Source of the DNA: Streptomyces regalis
Lineage (GTDB): Bacteria > Actinomycetota > Actinomycetes > Streptomycetales > Streptomycetaceae
NCBI RefSeq assembly: GCF_001509475.1
Contig: NZ_LLZG01000153.1
Location: forward strand, 1 to 64,000
DNA length: 64,000 bases
Reading direction: 5' to 3'
The position numbers and the translations under genes are program-made. This document shows, in pieces, positions 1 to 8,137 of this stretch. Under the pieces are notes generated by a model that was given only the letters and a program-made list of their open reading frames with translations, was not told the origin of the DNA and did not search any database. Position 1 is the stretch's first letter. Every line of letters begins with the position of its first letter.

Positions 1-139
1 TCACGCCGATCCCCGGATCGCCCGCCCGCACATTGGAACAGCTACACGCCCGAACAACTGCGGAATCCCGTCCCTGACAGTTATTGAAATACGGGCCCCC
101 GCGGTGCCGGAGTACTGCCGCTGGACGCCCCCCGTGCGC

Positions 140-340
140 GTGCCCCCGCTCGGCGATGGTCCAGCAGTTCTTGCGCGGCAGGTCCGACAGCAGCCCGCGC
201 GCCAACTGCCGGACACGACGACGGGGTTCGACCCGCGCGAACCGTCCCGATATCCGGTCCATCAGGCCCTCGAATGCCTCCTCCCAGCGGGCAGGGTCTA
301 CGCTGTGACCTGCAGCCGCCGCATGATCGTTTGCCTTCAC
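140..340 (-). pseudogene. IS701-type transposase N-terminal fragment
   Basis: Read leftward from a GTG at 338-340, one frame gives about 65 codons that look like the start of an IS701-family DDE transposase. The clearest stretch is DLPRKNCWTIAE, preceded by an Arg-rich helix (FARVEPRRRVRQLARG). After the TIAE stretch the similarity fades and no catalytic domain follows before the window edge. It is therefore a remnant of an insertion element, not a working transposase. The family name rests on recognising this motif; a database search was not possible. Confidence 0.6.
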
Positions 341-692
341 ACGCCGATGGTCAACGGTGGCCGCATCCTTGCCCGAACAGGCCCCCCACCAGCAAGATCA
401 CGATCTATCGCCGGGGCCCCGCCAGCCGTCCCGGATCAACGCGGTGTGCCGATGCCGCCCCTCCTACCAGCCTGCTCGTCGGCATCCGTCAGGGTGGCTC
501 TGCGGGTGCGCTCCGTTTACGGACTCCCCATCCGGGGAGTCGACAATCAGGGTGGAACGTATCGAGCACCGCGAGTGGAGTCCATGCCGTGGCCGGGACG
601 CACGACTCGAGTCACCCTCCCGGATCACCGCCGTACGCCGTGGAAGCGAAACAGCGCGCAGCTCCCTTCTCCCGGTATCTGGCAAGTGGCGC
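341..692. other. gene-free stretch
   Basis: No reading frame here has convincing protein character, and I see no RNA gene or strong repeat. It lies between the transposase remnant and the stop codon of the orphan anti-sigma gene. Confidence 0.5.
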
Positions 693-995
693 TCAGCCGC
701 CGGATATGCGAGCGCCCCCGTCACCCGGGCCGGTGTGCAGCAGGGACTCGCCGAACCCGCGCAGTCGCTCCACTGCCCGAGCGTCGGGCCGCTCCCGCCG
801 GGCCAGCGACTTCTTGATCTCGCGGTACAGGTCAGCCTCCATGCCACAGTCGCGACAGTCGTCCAGGTGTGCGACCACCCGGCGGGCGGTGACCTCGTCC
901 GTCTCCCCGTCCAGATACGCCTGCAGGACACGAACCGCCTCGGCGCAGCCCATCCTCCGCTGCGCCAGGTCCCGCCGTCTCGGCCACACCCTCAT
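693..995 (-). CDS. orphan zinc-finger anti-sigma factor (ZAS family)
   Basis: A 100-aa soluble protein with the HxxxCxxC motif of zinc-binding anti-sigma factors (HLDDCRDC, about residues 43-50). In this family, including RsrA, the motif holds Zn and often responds to thiol oxidation. The N-terminal half (CAEAVRVLQAYLDGETDEVTARRV) is nearly the same as that of the second anti-sigma at 2321-2638, so the two are paralogues. It has its own ribosome site (GAGGTGG before the ATG), but no sigma-factor gene precedes it, unlike its paralogue. It may act on the sigma factor at 2635-3228 or on one encoded elsewhere. The ZAS assignment is firm; the partner is unknown. Confidence 0.8.
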   Translation of the reverse strand: MRVWPRRRDLAQRRMGCAEAVRVLQAYLDGETDEVTARRVVAHLDDCRDCGMEADLYREIKKSLARRERPDARAVERLRGFGESLLHTGPGDGGARISGG

Positions 996-1525
996 CGTCC
1001 ACCTCGCCTCGGTCTCGGACCGACCGTCGCTTCGAGGTCGTCGCCCCCTGAGCGCGGCTACGAGGTCCGCGCGCCCGAACGGTGAGCGTTCGGTCCCCGC
1101 TCACCACGGAACCGCCCCGTGCGCCGGGCAATCGGCGCCCCCGCTCACCGCCCGACAGGGGCGCGGACGTCCACTAACGGCCCTTCCGCATGCAGGAAAC
1201 CCGCTGACGGCCTGTCCACATTCCCTTTGGCCCCTCCCGAACGGCACAACCCGGCTCCGGGCGGTGGCCACGCGAGTGGCGTCGGCGCGGGCCCGTCTTG
1301 TCTGGTGACGCTCGAACCCGTACGCCGACCCCGTCTGCAGCACTTCGGCCACACCGTCAGCGACATCGACGTCCCACGGGTGCACGCCGCGGTGCCGCCC
1401 GACGGCGCGGGCCAGCTCCGTCAGGAGTGCTGTGCCCACCGCCCATGTCGCGGCGGCGGTGGCAGAGATGGCAGGGCGCACGCCTCCCTGCGCCGCATCC
1501 CCCGCGAGTCACCCCGCAGGTGTTC
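996..1525. other. gene-free stretch with a 21-bp duplication
   Basis: No complete gene is seen. On the minus strand a short frame (about 1350-1440) reads AVGTALLTELARAVGRHRG and then HPWDVD; the first part resembles a GNAT acetyltransferase helix but is too short to call. The 21 bases at 1366-1386 recur exactly at 1665-1685 inside the HAD gene, where they encode its HPWDVD motif. This suggests a scrap of duplicated or decayed coding DNA. Confidence 0.35.
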
Positions 1526-2227
1526 TCATGCCTTGTCCGCGGTCAGGATGTCGGCGAGCTCCCGCAGGTCCCGCACGCTGTAGGTCGGCCGGGACATCGC
1601 CTGCGGGTGGACGACCGCGTCGCGGCGCAGCCAGGCGCCGCCCAGACCCGCCCGCAGGGCACCGTCGACGTCCCACGGGTGCACGGCGACCAGCAGAGCA
1701 CGTTCGGGCGGCACTGTGGCGTACTCGACGACGTACCGGTAGGGGGCCGGGGCGGGCTTCCAGCACTGCGGCCCGCCGACGTCCAGCAGCGCCTCGAAGG
1801 ACTCCAGCAGGTCCGCCTTGGCGAGCAGCTGCTCGGTCAGTCGGGCGCTGCCGTTGGTCATGGTCATCAGCCGGAACCCGGCCACGCTCAGCTTCCGTAC
1901 GCCGTCCGGGACATCGGGGTGCACGTCGAGCAGGCCGAATCCGTCCATGACGTGCCGGACCGCGCCCTCGACATCGCCGGTCCACTCGCCCGCCCGGGAC
2001 GACAGCACGGCCCGCAGCCCGTCCCGGGCGATGGACGCGAAGTCCGCGTACGCGCCCGCGGCGGTCAGCGCGAACCCGTCGCGCAGCACCCCGGCGAACC
2101 AGGTGGGCATCAGCTCCGCCGGAGCGCCCACATCCTCGAAGCGGTCCCGCAGCGGTGTGAGGTCGCTGAGTGTCTCGTTCACATCGAAGACCAGGACCAA
2201 GGGGTCCTCGCGGCGGTCGTCGGACAT
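1526..2227 (-). CDS. haloacid dehalogenase type II family hydrolase
   Basis: A 233-aa HAD-superfamily hydrolase. Motif I is FDVNETLSDL, with the nucleophile Asp near residue 14. Motif II is TMTNGS, the conserved Lys is in CWKPAPAPYRY, and the acidic loop is AVHPWDVDGALRAG. This pattern fits the type II 2-haloacid dehalogenase group, though many members have other small organic substrates, so the substrate is not predicted. I chose the ATG at 2225-2227 because GAGGAG stands just upstream; an in-frame ATG 45 nt earlier lacks this. The gene follows the anti-sigma gene on the same strand after 93 nt and could share its transcript. Confidence 0.85.
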   Translation of the reverse strand: MSDDRREDPLVLVFDVNETLSDLTPLRDRFEDVGAPAELMPTWFAGVLRDGFALTAAGAYADFASIARDGLRAVLSSRAGEWTGDVEGAVRHVMDGFGLLDVHPDVPDGVRKLSVAGFRLMTMTNGSARLTEQLLAKADLLESFEALLDVGGPQCWKPAPAPYRYVVEYATVPPERALLVAVHPWDVDGALRAGLGGAWLRRDAVVHPQAMSRPTYSVRDLRELADILTADKA

Positions 2228-2320
2228 GATCTCCTCATCCCACCTGCTCTCGCCGTCCTCACAGTCGGCCAAGCGTGCACGTCCGGAAAGGCGGCCGACA
2301 GCCGGAACGCCACGTTCCGA

Positions 2321-2638
2321 TCAGGGGATCGGGTCGAATCCCTGTCGGGTGCGCCCCTCCTCCCCGTTCTCACCGCTGTGCAGCAGTCCCTCGGCGAAGC
2401 CGCGCAGCCGCTCGACCGCTTCGGCATCCGGCTCCGACCGGCGGGTGAGCGCGTCCTTGATCTTCCGATAGGTCTCGACTTCCAGTCCGCAGCGGCGGCA
2501 GTCCTCAAGATGGGCCGCCACCCGGCGGGCCGTGACCTCGTCGGTCTCCCCGTCCAGGTACGCCTGTAGGACCCGGGCCACCTGCATGCAGTTCATCCTG
2601 CGCTCGGCCGGCTGTCGTCGCTTCGACCACATGCTCAC
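2321..2638 (-). CDS. zinc-finger anti-sigma factor partnered with ECF sigma
   Basis: A 105-aa ZAS-type anti-sigma factor with motif HLEDCRRC (HxxxCxxC). Its start overlaps the end of the sigma-factor gene by the four bases ATGA, so the two are translationally coupled, the usual sign of a cognate sigma/anti-sigma pair. It binds the sigma factor in the cytoplasm and releases it on a signal. In RsrA-like members that signal is disulfide stress, which fits the thiol-redox genes (DoxX, TlpA-like, CcdA) starting on the other strand just beyond the sigma gene. The signal itself is inferred. It is a close paralogue of the orphan at 693-995. Confidence 0.88.
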   Translation of the reverse strand: MSMWSKRRQPAERRMNCMQVARVLQAYLDGETDEVTARRVAAHLEDCRRCGLEVETYRKIKDALTRRSEPDAEAVERLRGFAEGLLHSGENGEEGRTRQGFDPIP

Positions 2639-3228
2639 CGCTCACCTCGTCCCGGCACCAGTCCGGCCGCCGCCAGCCGGACGCGGATGCGCCTGCGCGC
2701 CCGGCGCAGGCGACTCGTCACGGTCGCCTCGCGCATGCCCAGCAAGCCGGCCGCCTCCGCGTACGACAGACCGTCGATGTCCACGAGCCTGACCACCTGC
2801 CGGTATCTGACCGGCAGAGCCGCCAGCGCGCTGTCGACGACCTCGTGGAACGCCGGTCCGACCACGAGCGATTCCCCGGGGCGCCCAAGGGAGCCCACCA
2901 ACGCCCGGACAGGGCCGCCGCCCCGTCCGTCCGGCAGTTGTGTTCCGCCGTCGCGAGGCCGGTCGGTGCGCGCCTGGTGCATCAGGGTCAGCAGCCAGGC
3001 CCTCGGCTGCTGACCGTCGAAGCGGTCACACATCGGGTACGCCCGCAGCAGGGTGTCCCGCACCCACTGCTCGGCCTCGCCCGGCCGCGCGGTCAACGTC
3101 GTCGCCACCCGTAGCAGCATCTCCACCTCAGGCAGCACGCACTGGGCGAACTTCTTGTCCCGCTCCGTGTGTGCGTGCGGCAGCCGTTCCTCCACGATGA
3201 CGGAAACCCTTCGCTCCTGAGCCCGCAT
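2635..3228 (-). CDS. ECF-subfamily RNA polymerase sigma factor
   Basis: A 197-aa sigma-70 family protein with only regions 2 and 4. Region 2 lies at about residues 35-95 (ending RAWLLTLMHQAR) and region 4 at about 130-185, with ALPVRYRQVVRLVDIDGLSY followed by the helix-turn-helix AEAAGLLGMREATVTSRLRR. It would direct polymerase to a small stress regulon. The ATG at 3226-3228 is used here; an in-frame GTG at 3193-3195 is an alternative. The gene is divergent from doxX-tlpA-ccdA with about 95 bp between, so autoregulation and control of that set are plausible, but no clear -35/-10 pair was identified. Confidence 0.87.
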   Translation of the reverse strand: MRAQERRVSVIVEERLPHAHTERDKKFAQCVLPEVEMLLRVATTLTARPGEAEQWVRDTLLRAYPMCDRFDGQQPRAWLLTLMHQARTDRPRDGGTQLPDGRGGGPVRALVGSLGRPGESLVVGPAFHEVVDSALAALPVRYRQVVRLVDIDGLSYAEAAGLLGMREATVTSRLRRARRRIRVRLAAAGLVPGRGER

Positions 3229-3323
3229 TCCATTCCCGCACGGACCGCGGCGGACATGATCGAAGAGTACCCTTTTGTACAGGTGGTCTCTGCTTCAGCA
3301 GCATTCCACTCCCGGAGGTCATC

Positions 3324-3743
3324 ATGGACGTCCTGGTGCTCATCGGCCGCATTCTCTTCGCGGCGCTCTTCCTCGGCTCAGCCTTCGGCCACCTCAAGCA
3401 GACCAAGACAATGGCGGACTACGCCGCGTCCAGAGGCGCACCGTCCTCCGTCCCAGTGATCCGCGGAGGCGGGCTGTTGCTCCTCATCGGCGGACTGAGC
3501 GTCCTGCTCGGCATCTGGGCCGACCTCGGCGCCCTGCTGCTGGCCGTGTTCCTGATCCCGACGGCACTGCTGATGCACGCGTTCTGGAAGGAGAGCGACG
3601 CCCAGGCCCGGCAGCTGGAAATGGTCCAGTTCCTCAAGGACATGGCCCTTGCCGGAGCCTCGCTGATGCTGCTCGCTCTCATCTCGCACGCCGGTGGAGA
3701 CCTCGGGCTGACGATCACCGGTCCGGCGTTCGACATCGGCTGA
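3324..3743 (+). CDS. DoxX family membrane protein
   Basis: A 139-aa integral membrane protein with four predicted helices and the DoxX start pattern (LIGRILFAALFLGSAFGHL). The loop after helix 2 and the HAFWKE segment before helix 3 are also typical. DoxX proteins sit in the cytoplasmic membrane; in actinobacteria some form oxidoreductase complexes linked to thiol homeostasis, which suits the TlpA-like and CcdA genes downstream. The ATG follows CGGAGG. It is the first gene of a three-gene rightward set, 165 nt before the TlpA-like gene. The exact reaction is unknown. Confidence 0.85.
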   Translation: MDVLVLIGRILFAALFLGSAFGHLKQTKTMADYAASRGAPSSVPVIRGGGLLLLIGGLSVLLGIWADLGALLLAVFLIPTALLMHAFWKESDAQARQLEMVQFLKDMALAGASLMLLALISHAGGDLGLTITGPAFDIG

Positions 3744-3908
3744 CGCGGCGTTCGTCGGAGTGCGCGTCCACCTTGAGACAGTCTGTCCGTCTTGGGACGA
3801 CCTATCTGCGCCGACCGGGGAACGAGGGAAGTTCCGTGCCCGATACCGGGTTTCCGTCGTGCCGTTCACCGCACCGTTCGGACTTCACGCCTTCCCCGGA
3901 GGAATTCG

Positions 3909-4490
3909 ATGCGCCTTCTTCGTTCCCGGACGATCACGACCGCCGCCGCGTTGGCAGCTGTGGCCCTCGCCGCACTGACGGCGGGCTGCGGCACCAAAGA
4001 GACCGCCGGGGGTACCGGTGCCAAGACGTCCAAGACGTCCAAGACGTCCAAGGCGGACGCGGGCGGCGCGGCGGCGAAGGTGCCGACCCAGCTGAAGTTC
4101 AAGGCGACCACCGTGGACGGCAAGTCGTTCGAGGGCACCTCGCTGGCCGGCAAGGACGCGGTGCTGTGGTTCTGGGCCCCTTGGTGCACGGTGTGCCGAG
4201 GCGAGGCTCCGACCATCGCCAAGGCCGCCGAGAAGTGGGGCGACAAGGTCACCTTCGTCGGGATGCCGGGCCTCGGCGACACCTCGGACATGAAGCAGTT
4301 CGTCGCCGACACCGGACTCGACGGCATGCGGCACGCCATCGACGCCGACGGTTCGCTGTGGGGCCGGTTCGGGGTCGTCGCCCAGCCCGCGGTCGCGTTC
4401 GTCAACGACGACGGAAAGATCCAGGTCTCCCCCGGGGCCGTGAGCGCGGACCAGTTCGACGCCGAGGTCGAGCGGCTGATCCAGCAGTGA
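3909..4490 (+). CDS. TlpA/ResA-like thioredoxin-fold lipoprotein
   Basis: A 193-aa lipoprotein with a thioredoxin fold. The signal peptide ends in the lipobox ALTAGC (Cys27), followed by a Lys/Thr/Ser linker built from 9-bp repeats (AAGACGTCC, 4023-4049). The redox centre is WCTVC (Cys93, Cys96) and a cis-Pro follows in AQPAV. Anchored outside the membrane, it would reduce or exchange disulfides in envelope proteins. The start at 3909 has GGAGG eight bases upstream; longer in-frame readings lack the signal sequence at their N-terminus. Its stop overlaps the next start as GTGA, so it is coupled to the CcdA gene that would supply it with electrons. Confidence 0.9.
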   Translation: MRLLRSRTITTAAALAAVALAALTAGCGTKETAGGTGAKTSKTSKTSKADAGGAAAKVPTQLKFKATTVDGKSFEGTSLAGKDAVLWFWAPWCTVCRGEAPTIAKAAEKWGDKVTFVGMPGLGDTSDMKQFVADTGLDGMRHAIDADGSLWGRFGVVAQPAVAFVNDDGKIQVSPGAVSADQFDAEVERLIQQ

Positions 4491-5416
4491 CCGGCATCCC
4501 CTACGCACTCGCGCTCACCGCGGGCATGCTGGCCGCGGTCAACCCCTGCGGCTTCGCGCTCCTGCCCGCCTACCTGACCATATTCGTCTCCGGCGGCGAC
4601 CGGACCGGCAGGCGGGACGCGGTGACCCGGGCACTGATCGCCACGGCTGCCATGACGGGCGGCTTCGCTGCGGTCTTCGGCACCTTCGCGCTCGTCGTCT
4701 CCCCGCTCGCCCTCACTGTCGAGCGGTGGCTGCCCTGGGCGACCGTCGTCATCGGTCTGATCCTGCTCGCCCTGGGCGTCTGGTTGCTCACGGGTCGTGA
4801 ACTGCAGGTGCGGCTGCCGAAGGTACACACGACCAGCCGCCCGGCGGACTCGGCTCTCTCCATGGGCCTGTACGGCATTTCATACGCCGTCGCCTCGCTG
4901 TCCTGCACCATCGGCCCTTTCCTGGCCCTCACCACCACGGCCTTCCGGGGCAGCAGCGTGCCGGGCGTGGTCGGCGTCTTCCTCGCCTACGCCGCCGGGA
5001 TGGGGGCCGTGGTCGGCGTGCTGACCCTGACCGTCGCCCTGTCCCGGCAGGCCGCCGTGGCCCGGGTCCGCGCGGTCCTGCCGTACGTCACGCGTCTCTC
5101 GGGAGCGCTGTTGCTGATCGCCGGGGCGTACGTGGCGTACTACGGCTGGTACGAGCTCAGGCTGCTGGGCGGCGGCGCGGCGGACGACCCGGTGGTCTCC
5201 ACAGTCACCCAGTGGCAGGGCACCGTGACCCGATGGCTGAACGACCTGGGGCCGGTGCCGATCGTGGCGGCCCTCGCAGTGCTCGTGACCGCCGGGTGGG
5301 CCGCCCGGGCCCTGTGGAACCGCCGGGCTGCCCCGGAACTGCAGCCCTCCCGGGCTGACCTTCACCGTCCGCTCGGCGATGGTGCCCCGAACGGGGCGCG
5401 CGACGGAGTCACCTGA
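4487..5416 (+). CDS. CcdA-like transmembrane thiol:disulfide electron carrier
   Basis: A 309-aa membrane protein of the CcdA/DsbD-beta family with six or more helices. It passes electrons from cytoplasmic thioredoxin across the membrane to thioredoxin-fold partners. The two conserved Cys lie in NPCGFALLPAYL (helix 1) and LSCTIGPF (helix 4). Translation starts at the GTG overlapping the stop of the TlpA-like gene (GTGA at 4487-4490). A C-terminal extension of about 80 residues, with one more hydrophobic stretch, is longer than in the smallest CcdA proteins. With its neighbour it forms a complete extracytoplasmic reducing pathway. Confidence 0.9.
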   Translation: MTGIPYALALTAGMLAAVNPCGFALLPAYLTIFVSGGDRTGRRDAVTRALIATAAMTGGFAAVFGTFALVVSPLALTVERWLPWATVVIGLILLALGVWLLTGRELQVRLPKVHTTSRPADSALSMGLYGISYAVASLSCTIGPFLALTTTAFRGSSVPGVVGVFLAYAAGMGAVVGVLTLTVALSRQAAVARVRAVLPYVTRLSGALLLIAGAYVAYYGWYELRLLGGGAADDPVVSTVTQWQGTVTRWLNDLGPVPIVAALAVLVTAGWAARALWNRRAAPELQPSRADLHRPLGDGAPNGARDGVT

Positions 5417-5505
5417 CGCATAGATCCCGTCGGGTGTGGCGGTGCGGCCCACGCAGGGCTTCACAGCCGTACCGTCCGGCGATCGGAACCCTCGGTGATC
5501 CGTCA

Positions 5506-6261
5506 TCACCCGCCTTCTGGGCAGCGTTGGGCCACCTGGGGCTGAATGAACTCGACGCGGGCGGCAACCCGTAACGTCCGGGCGGGCTGAGCATGGTCCG
5601 GTGGATCGTCCGCGGCTCCGTTCTGCTTGGCCGGGGGGTCGAGCTTCCTGGCGCCCCATACGACGGAGACAGTGAGCAGCACCAGGCTGAGTGGATAGAA
5701 CACCGGGCGCAGGGGCACCACAAAGGGCAGTACTGCGGCGGCCGTGCCGGTGCCCAGGGCCAGCAAGAATGCCGGGACGCAGCAGGCGAAGCCGAGCAGG
5801 AAGGCGGGCAGGACGCCGAGCAGCCGGGTCAGGCCTCGGGCGCGCGGCGCACGGCATACCGTCTCGTCGCGGGCGGCCGGCGCGACGGCGATGTTGGCGG
5901 CGGCGAGCCCGGCCACGACCGCGCCGAGCAGCACGTTGACCGGGCTGAGGAACAGAGCCATGTATGGCGTCCGCAGGACCAGAACCGGCTCGAAAAGGTA
6001 CGGAGCACGCGTGCTGAACACCCGGTCCCACTCGGTCTGCGCGAAGGGCATGCCGGCCCAGCGGCCCGATGGCGAGAAGACGAGGTCGCCGATGGCTGTC
6101 AGGTACAGGACCAGCAGTACGGCCCCCGTGACCAGCGCGATCCGGCGCCGCCGCCGTACGGACAGCGCCCGGCGGAGGCGGGAAGGGGTCGCCGCCACGG
6201 CGTGGGCGGCCCGGTCCCATGCGTCGCCCACTCTGGACAGGACGGCCACCACCCGGTTCAT
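5506..6261 (-). CDS. multi-pass membrane protein coupled to DUF3179 gene
   Basis: A 251-aa protein with a basic N-terminal region and about five hydrophobic helices. One helix carries a Cys pair (GFACCVPAFLLALG). The tail is hydrophilic. I do not recognise the family. Its ATG overlaps the stop of the DUF3179 gene by four bases (ATGA, 6258-6261), so the two products are made together and probably act together at the membrane. The Cys pair may bind metal or take part in redox chemistry, given the adjacent TlpA-like/CcdA genes, but that is inference. It converges with the CcdA gene with about 90 bp between the stops. Confidence 0.75.
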   Translation of the reverse strand: MNRVVAVLSRVGDAWDRAAHAVAATPSRLRRALSVRRRRRIALVTGAVLLVLYLTAIGDLVFSPSGRWAGMPFAQTEWDRVFSTRAPYLFEPVLVLRTPYMALFLSPVNVLLGAVVAGLAAANIAVAPAARDETVCRAPRARGLTRLLGVLPAFLLGFACCVPAFLLALGTGTAAAVLPFVVPLRPVFYPLSLVLLTVSVVWGARKLDPPAKQNGAADDPPDHAQPARTLRVAARVEFIQPQVAQRCPEGG

Positions 6262-7340
6262 GACAGCACCTGGGTATCGGGGTGGAACGCGTACCAGGCG
6301 AACCACATCGCGTCGAACGCCTCGGTTCCGCCCTCGGCGCCGGCGAGGTGAGCGGCGCCCAGCGTTCGGTTCCAGCGCACGGTCATTGGTGCGCCGCCGA
6401 GCTCGGCACGGACAGCCCCCTCGCGCTCGATGCGCTTCTTGGCGACAGCCAGGTGGCGCTGTCCTCTCCGTACGCCCACCACGACGTCCTTGTCCGCGAA
6501 CCGCCTCGACCGGTCGCGGGCCAGCACGGGAAAGATCGGGCCGCCTTCGACGTAGTAGCCGCTGTCGCGGGTGTAGGAGCCGTACGGGTCGCTGCCGTAG
6601 TCGCGCAGGTGGCCGGTGTCGGTGGACAGCACCTTGGTGCTGGGGCGGGCCGTGCGCCAGGTCTTCCAGGTGGTCCACACCAACGGCGTGGTCGCGAGCC
6701 GCTGACCCTTGCGCTTGCCGGTGATGGCGGTCCCGGTGATCTGCGGCCAGGTGGAGTCGGTCTGACGGTCGTACATCAGCAGGTTGGAATTGACGAGGTT
6801 GCCGGTGGTGCCGAAGGTCAGCCCAGCCCCGTCGGGCGGGCCGGTGAAGGCGATCGCGGTCCCTGTGAGCGGGCAGTAGGTGACGGTGAGCGGCCTGCCG
6901 CCCACCCGGTCGTTGACGATCTCGTGCCAGACCAGCACCAGCTGCGGGTAGGCACGGGGCCGTTCCCCGCCTTGTCCCTCCAGGCCGAACACCGGCTGGT
7001 CGTCGGAGAGGAAGCGTGGTGCGTCGTCGGCGTCGACGAAGCGCGGTTTGTCGATGGCGGGGATGCCGTCCTTGCCGGGGCCGCCGGGCACCACGCCCGC
7101 CGCCAGCCGCTCCAGCGAGGTCGGCTCGCCCGGGGACGCGGGCTGCGCTGTCGAGGCCGGTCCGTCGCCCGAGTCGTCAGTCAGCCGGCGCACGCCGTAG
7201 AAGCCGCCGCCCGCCACCAGCACCGCCAGACCGCCGATGACCGCGGCCCCCTTGAGCACCTGGCGCCGGTTCGGCTCCGAGGGCGAATTCTCCGGCCCAC
7301 GAGACGGAGGTGTGTGCGGCTGTTCGTCCATCCCATCCAT
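6258..7340 (-). CDS. DUF3179 domain protein with Tat-like signal
   Basis: A 360-aa exported protein. The N-terminus holds a twin-arginine-like signal (NRRQVLKGAAVIGG) and a hydrophobic core, then a linker rich in Ser and Pro. The DUF3179 domain follows from about residue 90: LVWHEIVNDRVGG, VTYCPLTGTAIAF, SNLLMYDRQTDSTWPQ. The function of DUF3179 is not established. Many members have YCPLC; here the second Cys is Thr, so a metal or disulfide role would be altered. The ATG at 7338-7340 places the signal near the start; a second ATG nine bases on is possible. It is translationally coupled to the next membrane protein. Confidence 0.82.
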   Translation of the reverse strand: MDGMDEQPHTPPSRGPENSPSEPNRRQVLKGAAVIGGLAVLVAGGGFYGVRRLTDDSGDGPASTAQPASPGEPTSLERLAAGVVPGGPGKDGIPAIDKPRFVDADDAPRFLSDDQPVFGLEGQGGERPRAYPQLVLVWHEIVNDRVGGRPLTVTYCPLTGTAIAFTGPPDGAGLTFGTTGNLVNSNLLMYDRQTDSTWPQITGTAITGKRKGQRLATTPLVWTTWKTWRTARPSTKVLSTDTGHLRDYGSDPYGSYTRDSGYYVEGGPIFPVLARDRSRRFADKDVVVGVRRGQRHLAVAKKRIEREGAVRAELGGAPMTVRWNRTLGAAHLAGAEGGTEAFDAMWFAWYAFHPDTQVLS

Positions 7341-7435
7341 GACGCACCGTCCCGGATCCAAGGGGTGACGCTCCAGAAACCCGGCTGATGGCGCGATTCC
7401 TTCCCTCGCTCGCCACCAAGCCCGACCGCCTGACG

Positions 7436-8137
7436 TCACGGACCCTCCGGCTCCGGCGCAGATCCGTGTTGCGTGGGGCGGAAGCCCCATTCGGCGGCCT
7501 TGGCCACTGCCTCAAGCTGAGATCGGGCCTCCAGTTTCTCGAGGATCCCGCGTACGTGAGTGCGTACGGTGGCGTAGCTGATGGTCAGATGGTCGGCGAT
7601 GGCGCGGTTGTCGAGTCCTTGGGTCATCAGGGCGAGGATCTCTTGTTCCCGGGCGGTGAGGCTGTTCAGGCGTTCCGTCTGCTGGGCGGAGGCACGGGTG
7701 GTCTCGCGGTGGCGGGCGAGGACCTCCATCAGGGTGCGGGCGGGGATGAGGGTCTCGCCCGCGGCCGCGGCCCGGATGGCTGCGGCAATCTCGTCGCCGC
7801 CCGCCGACTTGAGCAGGTATCCGCTGGCGCCCGCCTCGACCGCGGCCAGCAGGGCGGCGTCGCTGGTGTCGGCGCTGAGGAAGACGACCACGACGGCGGG
7901 GTCGTGGGCGCGGATGCGGGCCGCGGCGTCGGCGCCGGTGCCGTCGGGGAGCCGGTAGTCGATCAGCGCCACCTGCGGGGAGAGCTGCTCCGTCATCGGC
8001 ACGGCTTCGGCCACGGAGTCCGCCCAGCCGACCACGGTCAGGTCGTCGTACTCGTCGAGCAGGGCCCACAGTCCCTCGGCGACGGCCCGGTGGTCCTCCA
8101 CGAGCAGCACCTTGGTGAGGTCGGGTGCTCGGTTCAT
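7436..8137 (-). CDS. NarL/LuxR-type response regulator
   Basis: A 233-aa response regulator. The receiver domain (about 8-125) has the acidic pocket VEDH, the phosphoacceptor Asp in LIDYRLPDG and the conserved Lys in YLLKSAGG. The LuxR-type helix-turn-helix (about 160-220) reads LTAREQEILALMTQGLDNRAIADHL. It binds DNA when phosphorylated, almost certainly by the kinase encoded just upstream, whose stop overlaps this ATG by four bases. The operon reads 145-aa unknown protein, kinase, regulator. Its targets are unknown; the polysaccharide locus that precedes it on the same strand is the nearest candidate. Confidence 0.92.
   Translation of the reverse strand: MNRAPDLTKVLLVEDHRAVAEGLWALLDEYDDLTVVGWADSVAEAVPMTEQLSPQVALIDYRLPDGTGADAAARIRAHDPAVVVVFLSADTSDAALLAAVEAGASGYLLKSAGGDEIAAAIRAAAAGETLIPARTLMEVLARHRETTRASAQQTERLNSLTAREQEILALMTQGLDNRAIADHLTISYATVRTHVRGILEKLEARSQLEAVAKAAEWGFRPTQHGSAPEPEGP

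Noticed and set aside
2328..2365. tRNA-like T-arm look (GGGTCGAATCCC)
   Set aside because: It lies inside the anti-sigma coding region and no acceptor or anticodon arms can be built around it.
3269..3282. GTAC-N6-GTAC inverted repeat as an ECF or redox operator
   Set aside because: The arms are only four bases and I could not link it to a known box; too weak to list.
4023..4049. 9-bp repeats as a CRISPR-like or regulatory array
   Set aside because: They are in frame and encode a Lys-Thr-Ser linker after the lipobox of the TlpA-like protein. No CRISPR array is present in the window.
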